Positions 1 to 5,389 of a DNA stretch of 5,435 bases are shown in pieces. The stretch's first letter is position 1. The number at the start of each line of letters is the position of its first letter. Location: positions 1 through 5,435 of the forward strand of contig JAEWVL010000205.1 in assembly GCA_023396665.1 (NCBI GenBank), given 5' to 3'. This stretch comes from Spirochaetota bacterium. GTDB lineage: Bacteria; Spirochaetota; UBA4802; JAFGJZ01. The notes beneath the pieces were generated by a model that had not been told where the DNA came from, did not search any database, and saw nothing but the letters and a program-made list of their open reading frames with translations. Both the position numbers and the translations under genes were made by a program.

Positions 1-1104
1 CCACTGAACGGGGGTGTAATCCATGTAGGCACCCGAATCGTCACTCTTGTGGTTCTCGAGGTACTGGCGCAGCGAATAACGCGAAATTGCAGTCTTGACT
101 ATAACTGAATTGGTGAGAAGATAATCCCATTTCAGGGCAAAAAGAGTATAGCCCGATACGGTCTCCATATCGTCATAATTGAAATCGTCGTGCGAGACTG
201 ATCCGAGAAGCGTCAGGCGGCTCTGCTCGTTTACATTCCAGGTGACCTTGCCGAAAATATCGGTAAAGGATGAATCTGTGTACTTGGTGTCGACCATCTG
301 ATCGAACATCGAACGGCGAACCGCAGCCACGACCCCGATGTCTTCGCTCGGCAGAGCCGACATGTAGACGGTTGGAATGGCCGGATATACCGGATCAAGA
401 AGTATCCGCGAATGATAGCCGGTTTGCTCGGGCTCTTTTGTCGTGATATGAATCGTATTGCCGAGGTTGTCACCAGTCCAAATGGGGGCATCGCCCTTGT
501 GAAGGGTTATGCTGTCGACTGCCGTCTCGTTGATGGATGAGAGCATCGGCACAATACCCGCCGTATAATGGTAGGGGTAATCGATGGGAATATCGTCTAT
601 GTAGTACTTGTTATACAGGGTGTCGGTATTTCTTATAATGGGAACCGTCGCGAAAGAAAAGCCGCCGCCCACGCCGGGAAGCGACTGAAGAAGTTTCATG
701 CTGTCGCCGAAGCCCCTTCCGGGAAAGGTTTGAATCTCATTTTGAGTGATTGTCGTATCGGAAAGAAAATGGCCGCCCTGATAATGCGCCATGGCGGGAT
801 CCGGTGAATAGACCGCCTGATCCACACTTATCTCGTAATAAAAATTACGCTTAACCTTGATTCGCTGCACTTTTGTCCCGTAGGTGGGATGCGTAATATA
901 CAGATGGTAATTGTCTGGCTTTACATCCTTGAAAACGAACTTGCCCTGAGCATCGGTCGTAGTGACCGATTTCAACTCTTCGACACCAACAGTTATACCC
1001 GAAAGCGGCTGACCGTTACGATCGACGATACGACCGCCGATAGTGGCGGCGGCCAGAACAGTCGATACAAACAGCAGCAACAATGTTAACAGTATTTTTC
1101 TCAT
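1..1104 (-). CDS. TonB-dependent receptor, N-terminal part (runs off the window)
   Basis: The first 368 codons of an outer-membrane TonB-dependent receptor; the frame is open to base 1, so the rest of the barrel lies outside. Residues 1-18 are a signal peptide (MRK, then a Leu-rich core, cleavage near VLA-A). Residues 21-95 form a carboxypeptidase-regulatory-like beta-sandwich (GGRIVDRNGQPLSGITV, then TTTDAQGKFVFKDVKP). Residues about 112-225 are the plug: FPGRGFGDSMKLLQSLPGV, then YYIDDIPIDYPYHY, ending GDNLGNTIHITTKEP. Alternating beta-strand sequence follows as the barrel begins. Such receptors import a ligand using energy from TonB-ExbBD; the ligand cannot be told. The usual plug 'RG' is RN here (158-159), and I see no clear TonB box. 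ATG at 1104 lies 4 nt after the stop of the upstream lipoprotein gene with only a weak AAAG as RBS, so translational coupling is likely. Family assignment is firm; the substrate is unknown. Confidence 0.9.
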   Translation of the reverse strand, partial: MRKILLTLLLLFVSTVLAAATIGGRIVDRNGQPLSGITVGVEELKSVTTTDAQGKFVFKDVKPDNYHLYITHPTYGTKVQRIKVKRNFYYEISVDQAVYSPDPAMAHYQGGHFLSDTTITQNEIQTFPGRGFGDSMKLLQSLPGVGGGFSFATVPIIRNTDTLYNKYYIDDIPIDYPYHYTAGIVPMLSSINETAVDSITLHKGDAPIWTGDNLGNTIHITTKEPEQTGYHSRILLDPVYPAIPTVYMSALPSEDIGVVAAVRRSMFDQMVDTKYTDSSFTDIFGKVTWNVNEQSRLTLLGSVSHDDFNYDDMETVSGYTLFALKWDYLLTNSVIVKTAISRYSLRQYLENHKSDDSGAYMDYTPVQW

Positions 1105-1108
1105 AACA

Positions 1109-1543
1109 TCACTTTGTATAATGGAGCACAACCCGGAATTTTGCGGGATGGTCCACCCCTTTATGTGTCAGCGGTTTGAATTTCATGGACGAGATCAGAT
1201 CACGTGTATATTTGTCGAGCCCGAGACCGGCCTTTTTCCGAATATCGTAGTTGGCAACCGAACCGTCGGCCCGGATGGTCACATCACATATCGCAACGGC
1301 ATCGATATCGGCGGCGGCGTACACTCTGCCGAAATCTTTCTGGGGAAAAGAAGCGATATATGGTTCGACGATGAGAACATTGACGGTAAAATGCGTATTG
1401 CGCAACTCTGACACGTAATACGTATTGGTATACTCGTAGTTAAACACTTCTGTGGTTCCATTGACTTTCTGCCGCTGCTGATAAAAGGACGGCGAACAGG
1501 AGGCCGCAAGAACGAGGGATACTGTTACAATGAAAAGTTTCAT
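1109..1543 (-). CDS. Lipoprotein with TonB C-terminal-like domain
   Basis: A 144-residue protein. Residues 1-15 are a short lipoprotein signal (MKLFIVTVSLVLAAS) followed by Cys16; the lipobox A-A-S-C is acceptable though not ideal. Ser at +2 would, by the E. coli rule, send it to the outer membrane. Residues about 78-143 resemble the TonB C-terminal domain: CDVTIRADGSVANYDIRKKAG, then a helix with LDKYTRDLISSMKFKPLTHKGV and a last strand FRVVLHY. It lacks the membrane helix and Pro-rich linker of a true TonB. Residues 17-77 are not recognised. I chose ATG 1543 rather than an upstream in-frame start (1630), because 1543 gives the signal peptide and the longer form would overlap the preceding gene by 86 nt. 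The upstream stop is 1 nt away and AGGTGA (1550-1545) overlaps it, so reinitiation is likely. A role as a partner of the downstream receptor is inferred from gene order. Confidence 0.85.
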   Translation of the reverse strand: MKLFIVTVSLVLAASCSPSFYQQRQKVNGTTEVFNYEYTNTYYVSELRNTHFTVNVLIVEPYIASFPQKDFGRVYAAADIDAVAICDVTIRADGSVANYDIRKKAGLGLDKYTRDLISSMKFKPLTHKGVDHPAKFRVVLHYTK

Positions 1544-1544
1544 A

Positions 1545-2417
1545 TCACCTGTTGTGTTTATAATTATAGTATCTGTACGAGACCTCAAAGCCGTAGCTGA
1601 TCGCGGCCATCTTGAGATCGCGTTCGGCATCGGCGTTGCCGACCTTGGTTATCTGCGCTATCTGATCGTAATCAAGCGCCCCTTTGAGCATGCATGTGAT
1701 GTTGTAGGGCTCGTACTGAAAACCGACCCCGAGAGAGGAGCCGAAAGCGGCGGCGTATTTTTTTTCGGGACTGTGCGTGTCAAAATCGGCGTCGATATTG
1801 GTAAAAAGGTAATTGGCGAAATACACTTCAGCAGAAAGAACAAACTCGACATCCCATTTGCAGCCGAGGCTGTAAAAGCCTGAAAGCCCCGAGACAAGCC
1901 CGGTTCCCGTAACGTCCAGCCCGAGATAATCCGTTGAAAAGCCGGCACGGCGGATTCCGAGAAAAAAGCCGTTATACGAAGAATCGCCCGGAGCCGAAAA
2001 ACGCATGCCCCCGCGCAGTTCGAAGGCGTTGTATTTTGTTTCGATCGCATCGCCGCGATACTCGGGATAATCGGGAGTCTGATTGGAAACGGTGGCACTG
2101 GAAAAACCGATCTGACCGTAAAACCGGTCGTAGACGTATCCCCCATAAACGGAGTATTTGCCGAAAGAAGTGAATTCTTTACCGGATTCGGTTTCGGTAT
2201 TGACCGAGCCGGATTCTTTCGGCTCGTTATCGAAGGGGACTGTCTGCAGAGCGTATCCCCCCGGCATATAGCAGAAACCGACAAAGGGCCCCTGCTGCAC
2301 ACGGGCAAAAACCGATGATGCGACAAACAGCACGGCAAGCAACGAGAGGACGCGAAGACAAAACGACACGCGCCGAAAATTCGCAGTGTTACTATTGTTT
2401 TTATTTAGTGTATTCAT
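1545..2417 (-). CDS. Predicted outer-membrane beta-barrel protein
   Basis: A 290-residue secreted protein that I do not recognise as a named family. After a basic stretch (FRR), residues about 19-39 form a signal-peptide core (VLSLLAVLFVASSVFA) with cleavage before RVQQGPF. The mature part is rich in Gly, Tyr, Phe and Ser with alternating polar/apolar strands separated by polar loops, for example YGGYVYDRFYGQIGFSSATV, NAFELRGGMRFSA, DVEFVLSAEVYFANYLF and a final strand ISYGFEVSYRYYNYKHNR. This fits a small outer-membrane barrel of roughly 8-10 strands; the last residue is Arg rather than the usual Phe. ATG 2417 is preferred over TTG 2438, which has no RBS; neither has a good Shine-Dalgarno. 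It is first in a three-gene operon with the TonB-like lipoprotein and the TonB-dependent receptor. Barrel topology is inferred from residue pattern only. Confidence 0.83.
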   Translation of the reverse strand: MNTLNKNNSNTANFRRVSFCLRVLSLLAVLFVASSVFARVQQGPFVGFCYMPGGYALQTVPFDNEPKESGSVNTETESGKEFTSFGKYSVYGGYVYDRFYGQIGFSSATVSNQTPDYPEYRGDAIETKYNAFELRGGMRFSAPGDSSYNGFFLGIRRAGFSTDYLGLDVTGTGLVSGLSGFYSLGCKWDVEFVLSAEVYFANYLFTNIDADFDTHSPEKKYAAAFGSSLGVGFQYEPYNITCMLKGALDYDQIAQITKVGNADAERDLKMAAISYGFEVSYRYYNYKHNR

Positions 2418-2543
2418 AATTGTTGCTTTAGCTGACAATACGCGCGGGTATTTGTCAATTTTAATTAGGATTCACTTTCATTTTTTCGTGAAATTCAAAA
2501 CACCGAACGGAATATTTTCGTTGCATTTAATGAAGAAACCAGT

Positions 2544-3467
2544 TTATTCCAATTGTGCGATCTGACAGCGCTCGTAAGGCGTCTGCTGATAGACCGCATA
2601 GTTGAGCCAGTTTGAAAACAAAAGGTGAGCGTGAGCGCGCCATAGCACAGTGACATCGCCCGAGGGATCATCGCCCTCATAATAATTGAGCGGCAAGCCG
2701 GGATCAAGGCCCGCGGCGCGGTCGCGTTCAAATTCGGCATGCAGGGTCATCGCATCATACTCGCTGTGCCCCGTGACGAAGACCTGACGCAGATTCGCCG
2801 AGGCCGCAAGATAAAGGCCCGCGTCATCTGATTGAGCGATACTATCAAGCGGAGAGTTCGCGACAAGAGCCATGTCGTTTCCGGTATTGCGCGAATGCGG
2901 TGCGAAAAACGAATCGTCAAAGCCGCGCACAAGAGGCGAGTTTCTGCTCGTTACCCTGTGACGGTATATTCCCGAGAGCTTGGCCGGCAGGCGCAGCTTG
3001 GGAATGCCGTAATGAAAATACATGCCCGCCTGTGCGGCCCAGCAGATATGCATCGTTGAATACACATGCTGCCGCGACCACTGCATGATTGAACACAGCT
3101 CTTTCCAGTACTGTACCTGTTCGAACTCGAGCAGCTCGACCGGAGCACCGGTGATGACCAGCCCGTCAAAGTAACGCTCTTTCACACGGTCGAAGGTGGT
3201 GTAGAATTCGAGCAGGTGCTCTTCGGAAATATTTTTCGGCGAGTAGGTGGCCGTCGTAAGCAGGGTGATGTGCACCTGCAGGGGCGAGTTTCCCAGAAGG
3301 CGCAGCAGCTGTGTTTCGGTCTCGATCTTTTTCGGCATGAGATTGAGAATGCATATTTCGAGCGGGCGGATATCCTGATGCTCGGCACGGCTCTGCGTCA
3401 TGATGAAAATATTTTCGCTGCGAAGGACCCCGGCCGCAGGCAGTGTTTCGGGAATATTGATCGGCAT
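2544..3467 (-). CDS. metA: Homoserine O-acyltransferase MetA (predicted acetyl-CoA type)
   Basis: A complete 307-residue MetA, the first committed step of methionine synthesis: it acylates the homoserine hydroxyl, in the cytoplasm. Family landmarks are all present: MPINIPETLPA start, LEICILNLMPKKIETE, GLVITGAPVE, STMHICWAAQAG with nucleophile Cys142, GIPKLRLPAKLSGIY, FAPHSR, and VTGHSEYD with catalytic His234 and Glu236. The C-terminus LLFSNWLNYAVYQQTPY is typical. Residue 111 is Glu (GAPVE); in this family Glu111 goes with acetyl-CoA use, whereas E. coli MetA has Gly and uses succinyl-CoA, so the product is probably O-acetylhomoserine. Length matches the E. coli enzyme (309). ATG 3467 is chosen over an upstream in-frame start at 3494: it gives the family's MPINIPE start and has AGGAG 9 nt upstream. 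No strong terminator follows, so some readthrough into the outer-membrane operon is possible. Confidence 0.97.
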   Translation of the reverse strand: MPINIPETLPAAGVLRSENIFIMTQSRAEHQDIRPLEICILNLMPKKIETETQLLRLLGNSPLQVHITLLTTATYSPKNISEEHLLEFYTTFDRVKERYFDGLVITGAPVELLEFEQVQYWKELCSIMQWSRQHVYSTMHICWAAQAGMYFHYGIPKLRLPAKLSGIYRHRVTSRNSPLVRGFDDSFFAPHSRNTGNDMALVANSPLDSIAQSDDAGLYLAASANLRQVFVTGHSEYDAMTLHAEFERDRAAGLDPGLPLNYYEGDDPSGDVTVLWRAHAHLLFSNWLNYAVYQQTPYERCQIAQLE

Positions 3468-3476
3468 GCGGGAACG

Positions 3477-3483
3477 CTCCTTT
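3477..3483 (-). promoter_or_regulatory. metA ribosome binding site
   Basis: On the minus strand AAAGGAG lies 9 nt before ATG 3467. It decides the metA start against the in-frame candidate at 3494. It directly follows the 3' arm of a predicted leader stem (3485-3490), so folding could affect its access. Confidence 0.85.
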
Positions 3484-3484
3484 C

Positions 3485-3548
3485 GTCCGGTCAAAGCAGT
3501 TTTATCGCGGTGGGGGATAACGATTCGGCCGCAGCGACGATACCGGAC
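3485..3548 (-). promoter_or_regulatory. Possible structured 5' leader of metA
   Basis: On the minus strand GTCCGG (3548-3543) is exactly complementary to CCGGAC (3490-3485). Directly inside on the 5' side, TATCG (3542-3538) can pair with CGATA (3507-3503), leaving a 12-nt bulge on the 3' side. The 3' arm is followed at once by GAAAGGAG, the metA Shine-Dalgarno. This is the layout expected of a translation-control leader. It does not match the SAM-I or SAM-II riboswitch consensus as I know them. It exists in RNA only if transcription starts upstream of 3548; a second candidate -10 (3552-3547) would remove the 5' arm. Base pairing is seen; function is inference. Confidence 0.35.
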
Positions 3549-3572
3549 TATAACATCACAATTTTTGTTATA
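3549..3572. promoter_or_regulatory. Inverted repeat over the metA promoter, possible operator
   Basis: TATAACA (3549-3555) and TGTTATA (3566-3572) are a perfect 7-bp inverted repeat around a 10-bp spacer. It covers the expected transcription start and touches the candidate -10 box, which is a common place for a repressor site. It does not resemble the MetJ box (AGACGTCT). The AT-rich arms also resemble -10 sequences, so chance is a real alternative. Confidence 0.35.
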
Positions 3573-3598
3573 TTACAAAGAAACGGCCGGCACTACAA
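3570..3598 (-). promoter_or_regulatory. Candidate metA promoter
   Basis: On the minus strand TTGTAG (3598-3593) and TAATAT (3575-3570) are separated by 17 bp. The -35 matches only half of the sigma70 consensus and the -10 four of six. Alternatives nearby are TATAAC (3572-3567) and the extended form TGTTATAGT (-10 hexamer at 3552-3547). The region is the most promoter-like part of the 252-bp gap upstream of metA, but the exact element is uncertain. Confidence 0.38.
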
Positions 3599-3650
3599 GC
3601 ATTTTATTTGCACCTCTTTTCAGTTTGTTGGAAATACACAGAAAGCCCAC

Positions 3651-3674
3651 AAAATCACCCGAAGGGCTGACTTT
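3651..3674 (-). terminator. Terminator-like hairpin after the tandem RHH gene
   Basis: AAAATCACCC (3651-3660) pairs with GGG-TGA-TTTT (3664-3674) with two single-base bulges and a GAA loop. Read on the minus strand, the stem ends in TTTTGT about 46 nt after the stop of the gene at 4169-3720, so it could end that transcript. It is near-symmetrical and may work both ways. The GC core is short (three G-C pairs plus one), so efficiency is uncertain. Confidence 0.5.
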
Positions 3675-3719
3675 TATTAGCACACTGCTTCGTTGTCTCC
3701 TCTTTCGTCTGTATTTTCT

Positions 3720-4169
3720 TTATGTTGGGCTTTGTTTTTCCTCCAGTTCCCAGTTTATGGTCCATTCAGGCATATTTCGGTCTCTATTATGTCCCATAAG
3801 CAGCTGATAAGCCACATAGTTATGCGGGATTTTTACTTCCTCTTCGAGTTCGCTTACCACTTCATCCAAGTGACTGGCAATTGCCTTTGTTATAAGGGCA
3901 GAAACCGAAAAACGACAGAAAGCACGAAAAAACACACAAAGATTAAACACATCGACATCAAAGACCAGGGTCAAGATCACATATCCCATGCCCTTCGGCT
4001 GATACTCGACAGTTCTTGCTGGTCGGTCAACATCAAGCAGCTTTGGGTGTGCAGCAAAATACTTACGCAAACACTGATTGATAATTTCGGAGTGACTCGT
4101 ATTGCATCGCACACAGGCATCGACCAGTTTCTCAATATTCGCATACAGAAGATTGATTGAAGTTCTCAT
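3720..4169 (-). CDS. Putative DNA-binding protein with two tandem ribbon-helix-helix domains
   Basis: A 149-residue protein with no named family that I can assign. Two segments each fit the ribbon-helix-helix pattern of strand, helix, turn with Ser, helix. Residues 2-39 have TSINLLYANIEKLV, then NTSHSEIINQCLRKYF. Residues 62-101 have GYVILTLVFDVDVFNLC, then FCRFSVSALITKAIASHL. Between them is DRPARTVEYQPKGM; the tail (102-149) is acidic then Trp-rich. RHH proteins usually dimerise to form the DNA-binding sheet, so a chain with two copies could form the unit alone. The RBS AAGGAG lies 6 nt before ATG 4169. No toxin or other partner is adjacent. By eye the gene is more AT-rich, with less G/C-biased third positions than metA or mrp, which suggests an accessory gene. 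A link to the Leptospira DUF1564 family is conceivable but unchecked. Confidence 0.78.
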   Translation of the reverse strand: MRTSINLLYANIEKLVDACVRCNTSHSEIINQCLRKYFAAHPKLLDVDRPARTVEYQPKGMGYVILTLVFDVDVFNLCVFFRAFCRFSVSALITKAIASHLDEVVSELEEEVKIPHNYVAYQLLMGHNRDRNMPEWTINWELEEKQSPT

Positions 4170-4175
4170 GGCATT

Positions 4176-4181
4176 CTCCTT
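4176..4181 (-). promoter_or_regulatory. Ribosome binding site of the tandem RHH gene
   Basis: AAGGAG on the minus strand, 6 nt from ATG 4169. It is the best Shine-Dalgarno in the window and is strong support that this unrecognised gene is real. Confidence 0.85.
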
Positions 4182-4232
4182 CTGTTGTATAACGTTTCAG
4201 AAAGTAAAAATGCAAAAGAACTGACAGGAATT

Positions 4233-4260
4233 TTAACAAAAACTGATTACTATGTATAAA
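4233..4260 (+). promoter_or_regulatory. Sigma70-like promoter reading toward mrp
   Basis: TTAACA (4233-4238, five of six to consensus) and TATAAA (4255-4260, five of six) are 16 bp apart. Transcription would start near 4267 and give a leader of about 225 nt that includes the GC-rich repeat. A closer alternative is the extended -10 TGCTTTAAT at 4421-4429, which lacks a good -35. Confidence 0.55.
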
Positions 4261-4278
4261 CTAAAATTATGTTACAAA

Positions 4279-4322
4279 GCCCTCTCCCTTTGGGAGAGGG
4301 CGCGCAGTAGCGCGGTGAGGGC
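4279..4322. repeat. REP/MITE-like palindromic repeat
   Basis: GCCCTCTCCC (4279-4288) and GGGAGAGGGC (4292-4301) form a perfect 10-bp stem around TTT. Next comes CGCGC-AGTA-GCGCG (4301-4314), and the end GAGGGC (4317-4322) can pair instead with the first GCCCTC. CCCTCTCCC...GGTGAGGG palindromes of this kind recur between genes in many bacterial genomes as non-coding REP or MITE-like elements. There is no U-tract, so it is not a standard terminator. No transposase is present. Copy number elsewhere in this genome is unknown. Confidence 0.7.
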
Positions 4323-4327
4323 ATATT

Positions 4328-4350
4328 ATCACAAGTGATGTGATCTCACA
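4328..4350. repeat. Two overlapping short palindromes upstream of mrp
   Basis: ATCAC-AA-GTGAT (4328-4339) runs into TGTGA-TC-TCACA (4339-4350); each has perfect 5-bp arms. They could be an operator pair. The TGTGA/TCACA arms recall CRP, but the spacing is 2 instead of 6. Confidence 0.4.
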
Positions 4351-4475
4351 ACAGGCCTCTCGCTTTTTGAAACAGACAGATTGTCCCGTATCCCCCCGCA
4401 GAAATGAAAGAATGCAGATTTGCTTTAATAACACTTGACGCATTTGCAAAACGGCAAGAAGTGTTCGGAAAATAC

Positions 4476-4480
4476 GAGGA
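4476..4480 (+). promoter_or_regulatory. mrp ribosome binding site
   Basis: GAGGA lies 11 nt before ATG 4492. It supports that start over the in-frame TTG at 4435, which has no RBS. Confidence 0.65.
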
Positions 4481-4491
4481 TTGGTTTTGAT

Positions 4492-5382
4492 ATGAGTAAA
4501 GAAGAAAACAACGGATGCGGTTCGCCCGAATGCGAATCGTGCTCTTCGGGCGAATGTTCGTCATGCGGCGAATCGATGAGTGAGGCGCAGAAAGAGGCCA
4601 TATTTAAAGAAAGAATGGCGAAGATTCGCCACAAAATAGTTGTTCTGTCGGGCAAGGGCGGCGTCGGCAAGAGTACCGTTGCCGTCAATCTCGCTGTGGC
4701 GCTCGCCAAAAGCGGAGCGAAAGTCGGGCTGCTCGATGTCGATGTACACGGCCCCAGCGTTCCCGTCATGCTCGGCCTGAATGCCTGCGGTGTCGATGTC
4801 AAGGGAAACACGATGATACCGGTTCCGGTGATGCCGAATCTTTCGGTAATGTCGGTCGGCTTTCTCGTAAAAACAAACGATGCGCTGATATGGCGCGGTC
4901 CGATGAAAGCGGGCGTCATTCGTCAGCTGCTCGGCGATGTCGAGTGGGGCGATCTCGATTATCTCGTCGTCGACTGCCCTCCCGGCACAGGAGACGAGCC
5001 GCTCTCGGTGATACAGCTGCTCGAACACGCCGGCGCGCTCATCGTGACAACTCCGCAGCAGGTATCCGCAGCCGATGTGCGCCGTTCGGTCGATTTCTGT
5101 CTGAAACTGAAGATGCCTTTTTTCGGCATAGTCGAGAACATGAGCGGCTTCGTGTGCCCGAAATGCGGCGAGACTTCGCAGATTTTCCGCAGCGGCGCGG
5201 GCGAGACGATCGCGAAGGAATTCAATATTTCTTTTCTGGGCAAGATTCCCCTGGATATGGCGATCGGTGAAGCCTGTGATGCCGGCAAACCCTACGTTGA
5301 ATCGCTGGCTGATTCGGCTACCGCGAAGATCATGCAGGGTATCGCCGATACAGTCGCAAAAAACTGCAAGGCGATGGATTGA
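4492..5382 (+). CDS. mrp: Mrp/NBP35-family Fe-S cluster carrier ATPase
   Basis: A complete 296-residue cytosolic P-loop ATPase (also called ApbC) that holds and passes iron-sulfur clusters to apoproteins, working as a homodimer. Motifs in order: deviant Walker A SGKGGVGKST (53-62), the DVDVHGPS segment (82-89) with the Mrp signature, WRGPMKAG (134-141), DCPPGTGDE (161-169), TTPQQVSAADVRRSVDF, and the CPKC pair (Cys222, Cys225) that binds the bridging cluster. The N-terminus has five Cys (9, 14, 17, 22, 25), a short version of the Nbp35 cluster-binding region that is also seen in anaerobe Mrp proteins. The DUF59 (MIP18) domain that precedes the ATPase in many Mrp proteins is absent. ATG 4492 is chosen for its GAGGA and because it starts directly before the Cys-rich segment. 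The gene appears monocistronic: its own promoter region lies upstream and a terminator follows 7 nt after the stop. Confidence 0.96.
   Translation: MSKEENNGCGSPECESCSSGECSSCGESMSEAQKEAIFKERMAKIRHKIVVLSGKGGVGKSTVAVNLAVALAKSGAKVGLLDVDVHGPSVPVMLGLNACGVDVKGNTMIPVPVMPNLSVMSVGFLVKTNDALIWRGPMKAGVIRQLLGDVEWGDLDYLVVDCPPGTGDEPLSVIQLLEHAGALIVTTPQQVSAADVRRSVDFCLKLKMPFFGIVENMSGFVCPKCGETSQIFRSGAGETIAKEFNISFLGKIPLDMAIGEACDAGKPYVESLADSATAKIMQGIADTVAKNCKAMD
4521..4554 (+). repeat. 10-bp inverted repeat in the start of mrp
   Basis: TTCGCCCGAA (4521-4530) and TTCGGGCGAA (4545-4554) are perfect reverse complements 14 bp apart, inside the Cys-rich coding segment. They could fold into a stable hairpin about 30 nt into the message. 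This may only reflect the repeated Ser/Pro/Glu/Cys codons (SPECESCSSGEC). Confidence 0.6.
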
Positions 5383-5389
5383 TAAAGCG

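Larger units (their letters stand above)
4170..4491. other. Divergent intergenic region between the RHH gene and mrp
   Basis: This 322-bp spacer has no convincing coding frame. Going up the plus strand it holds the RBS of the minus-strand gene, an AT-rich stretch with a plus-strand promoter (4233-4260), a GC-rich repeat (4279-4322), two overlapping palindromes (4328-4350), a possible second extended -10 (TGCTTTAAT, 4421-4429) and the mrp RBS. I found no convincing minus-strand promoter for the RHH gene: TTGCAT with TATACA (4191-4186) would start transcription inside the RBS. Confidence 0.7.

Noticed and set aside
1043..1883. Plus-strand open frames (1043-1411, 1530-1883) opposite the envelope operon
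   Set aside because: They are antisense to well-supported genes, lack RBSs and show no family features.
2453..2458. Perfect TTGACA on the minus strand as -35 of the envelope operon promoter
   Set aside because: No -10-like hexamer at 16-19 bp (sequences there read GTCAGC to AGCTAA), so no complete promoter can be claimed.
2439..2543. Terminator between metA and the envelope operon
   Set aside because: Only weak AT-rich repeats (TTTCA/TGAAA type) are present, with no GC stem followed by a U-tract.
3468..3719. SAM riboswitch upstream of metA
   Set aside because: I could not find the conserved SAM-I or SAM-II core sequences; only a generic stem is present.
3600..3719. Integron attC site after the RHH gene (cassette-like small gene with a palindrome behind it)
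   Set aside because: No GTTRRRY/RYYYAAC core pair could be found around the palindrome.
3216..4160. Plus-strand open frames (3216-3680, 3693-4160) across metA and the RHH gene
   Set aside because: No RBS or protein character; the minus-strand genes have strong RBSs and recognisable folds.
4339..4350. CRP site (TGTGA/TCACA)
   Set aside because: The half-sites are 2 bp apart rather than the required 6.
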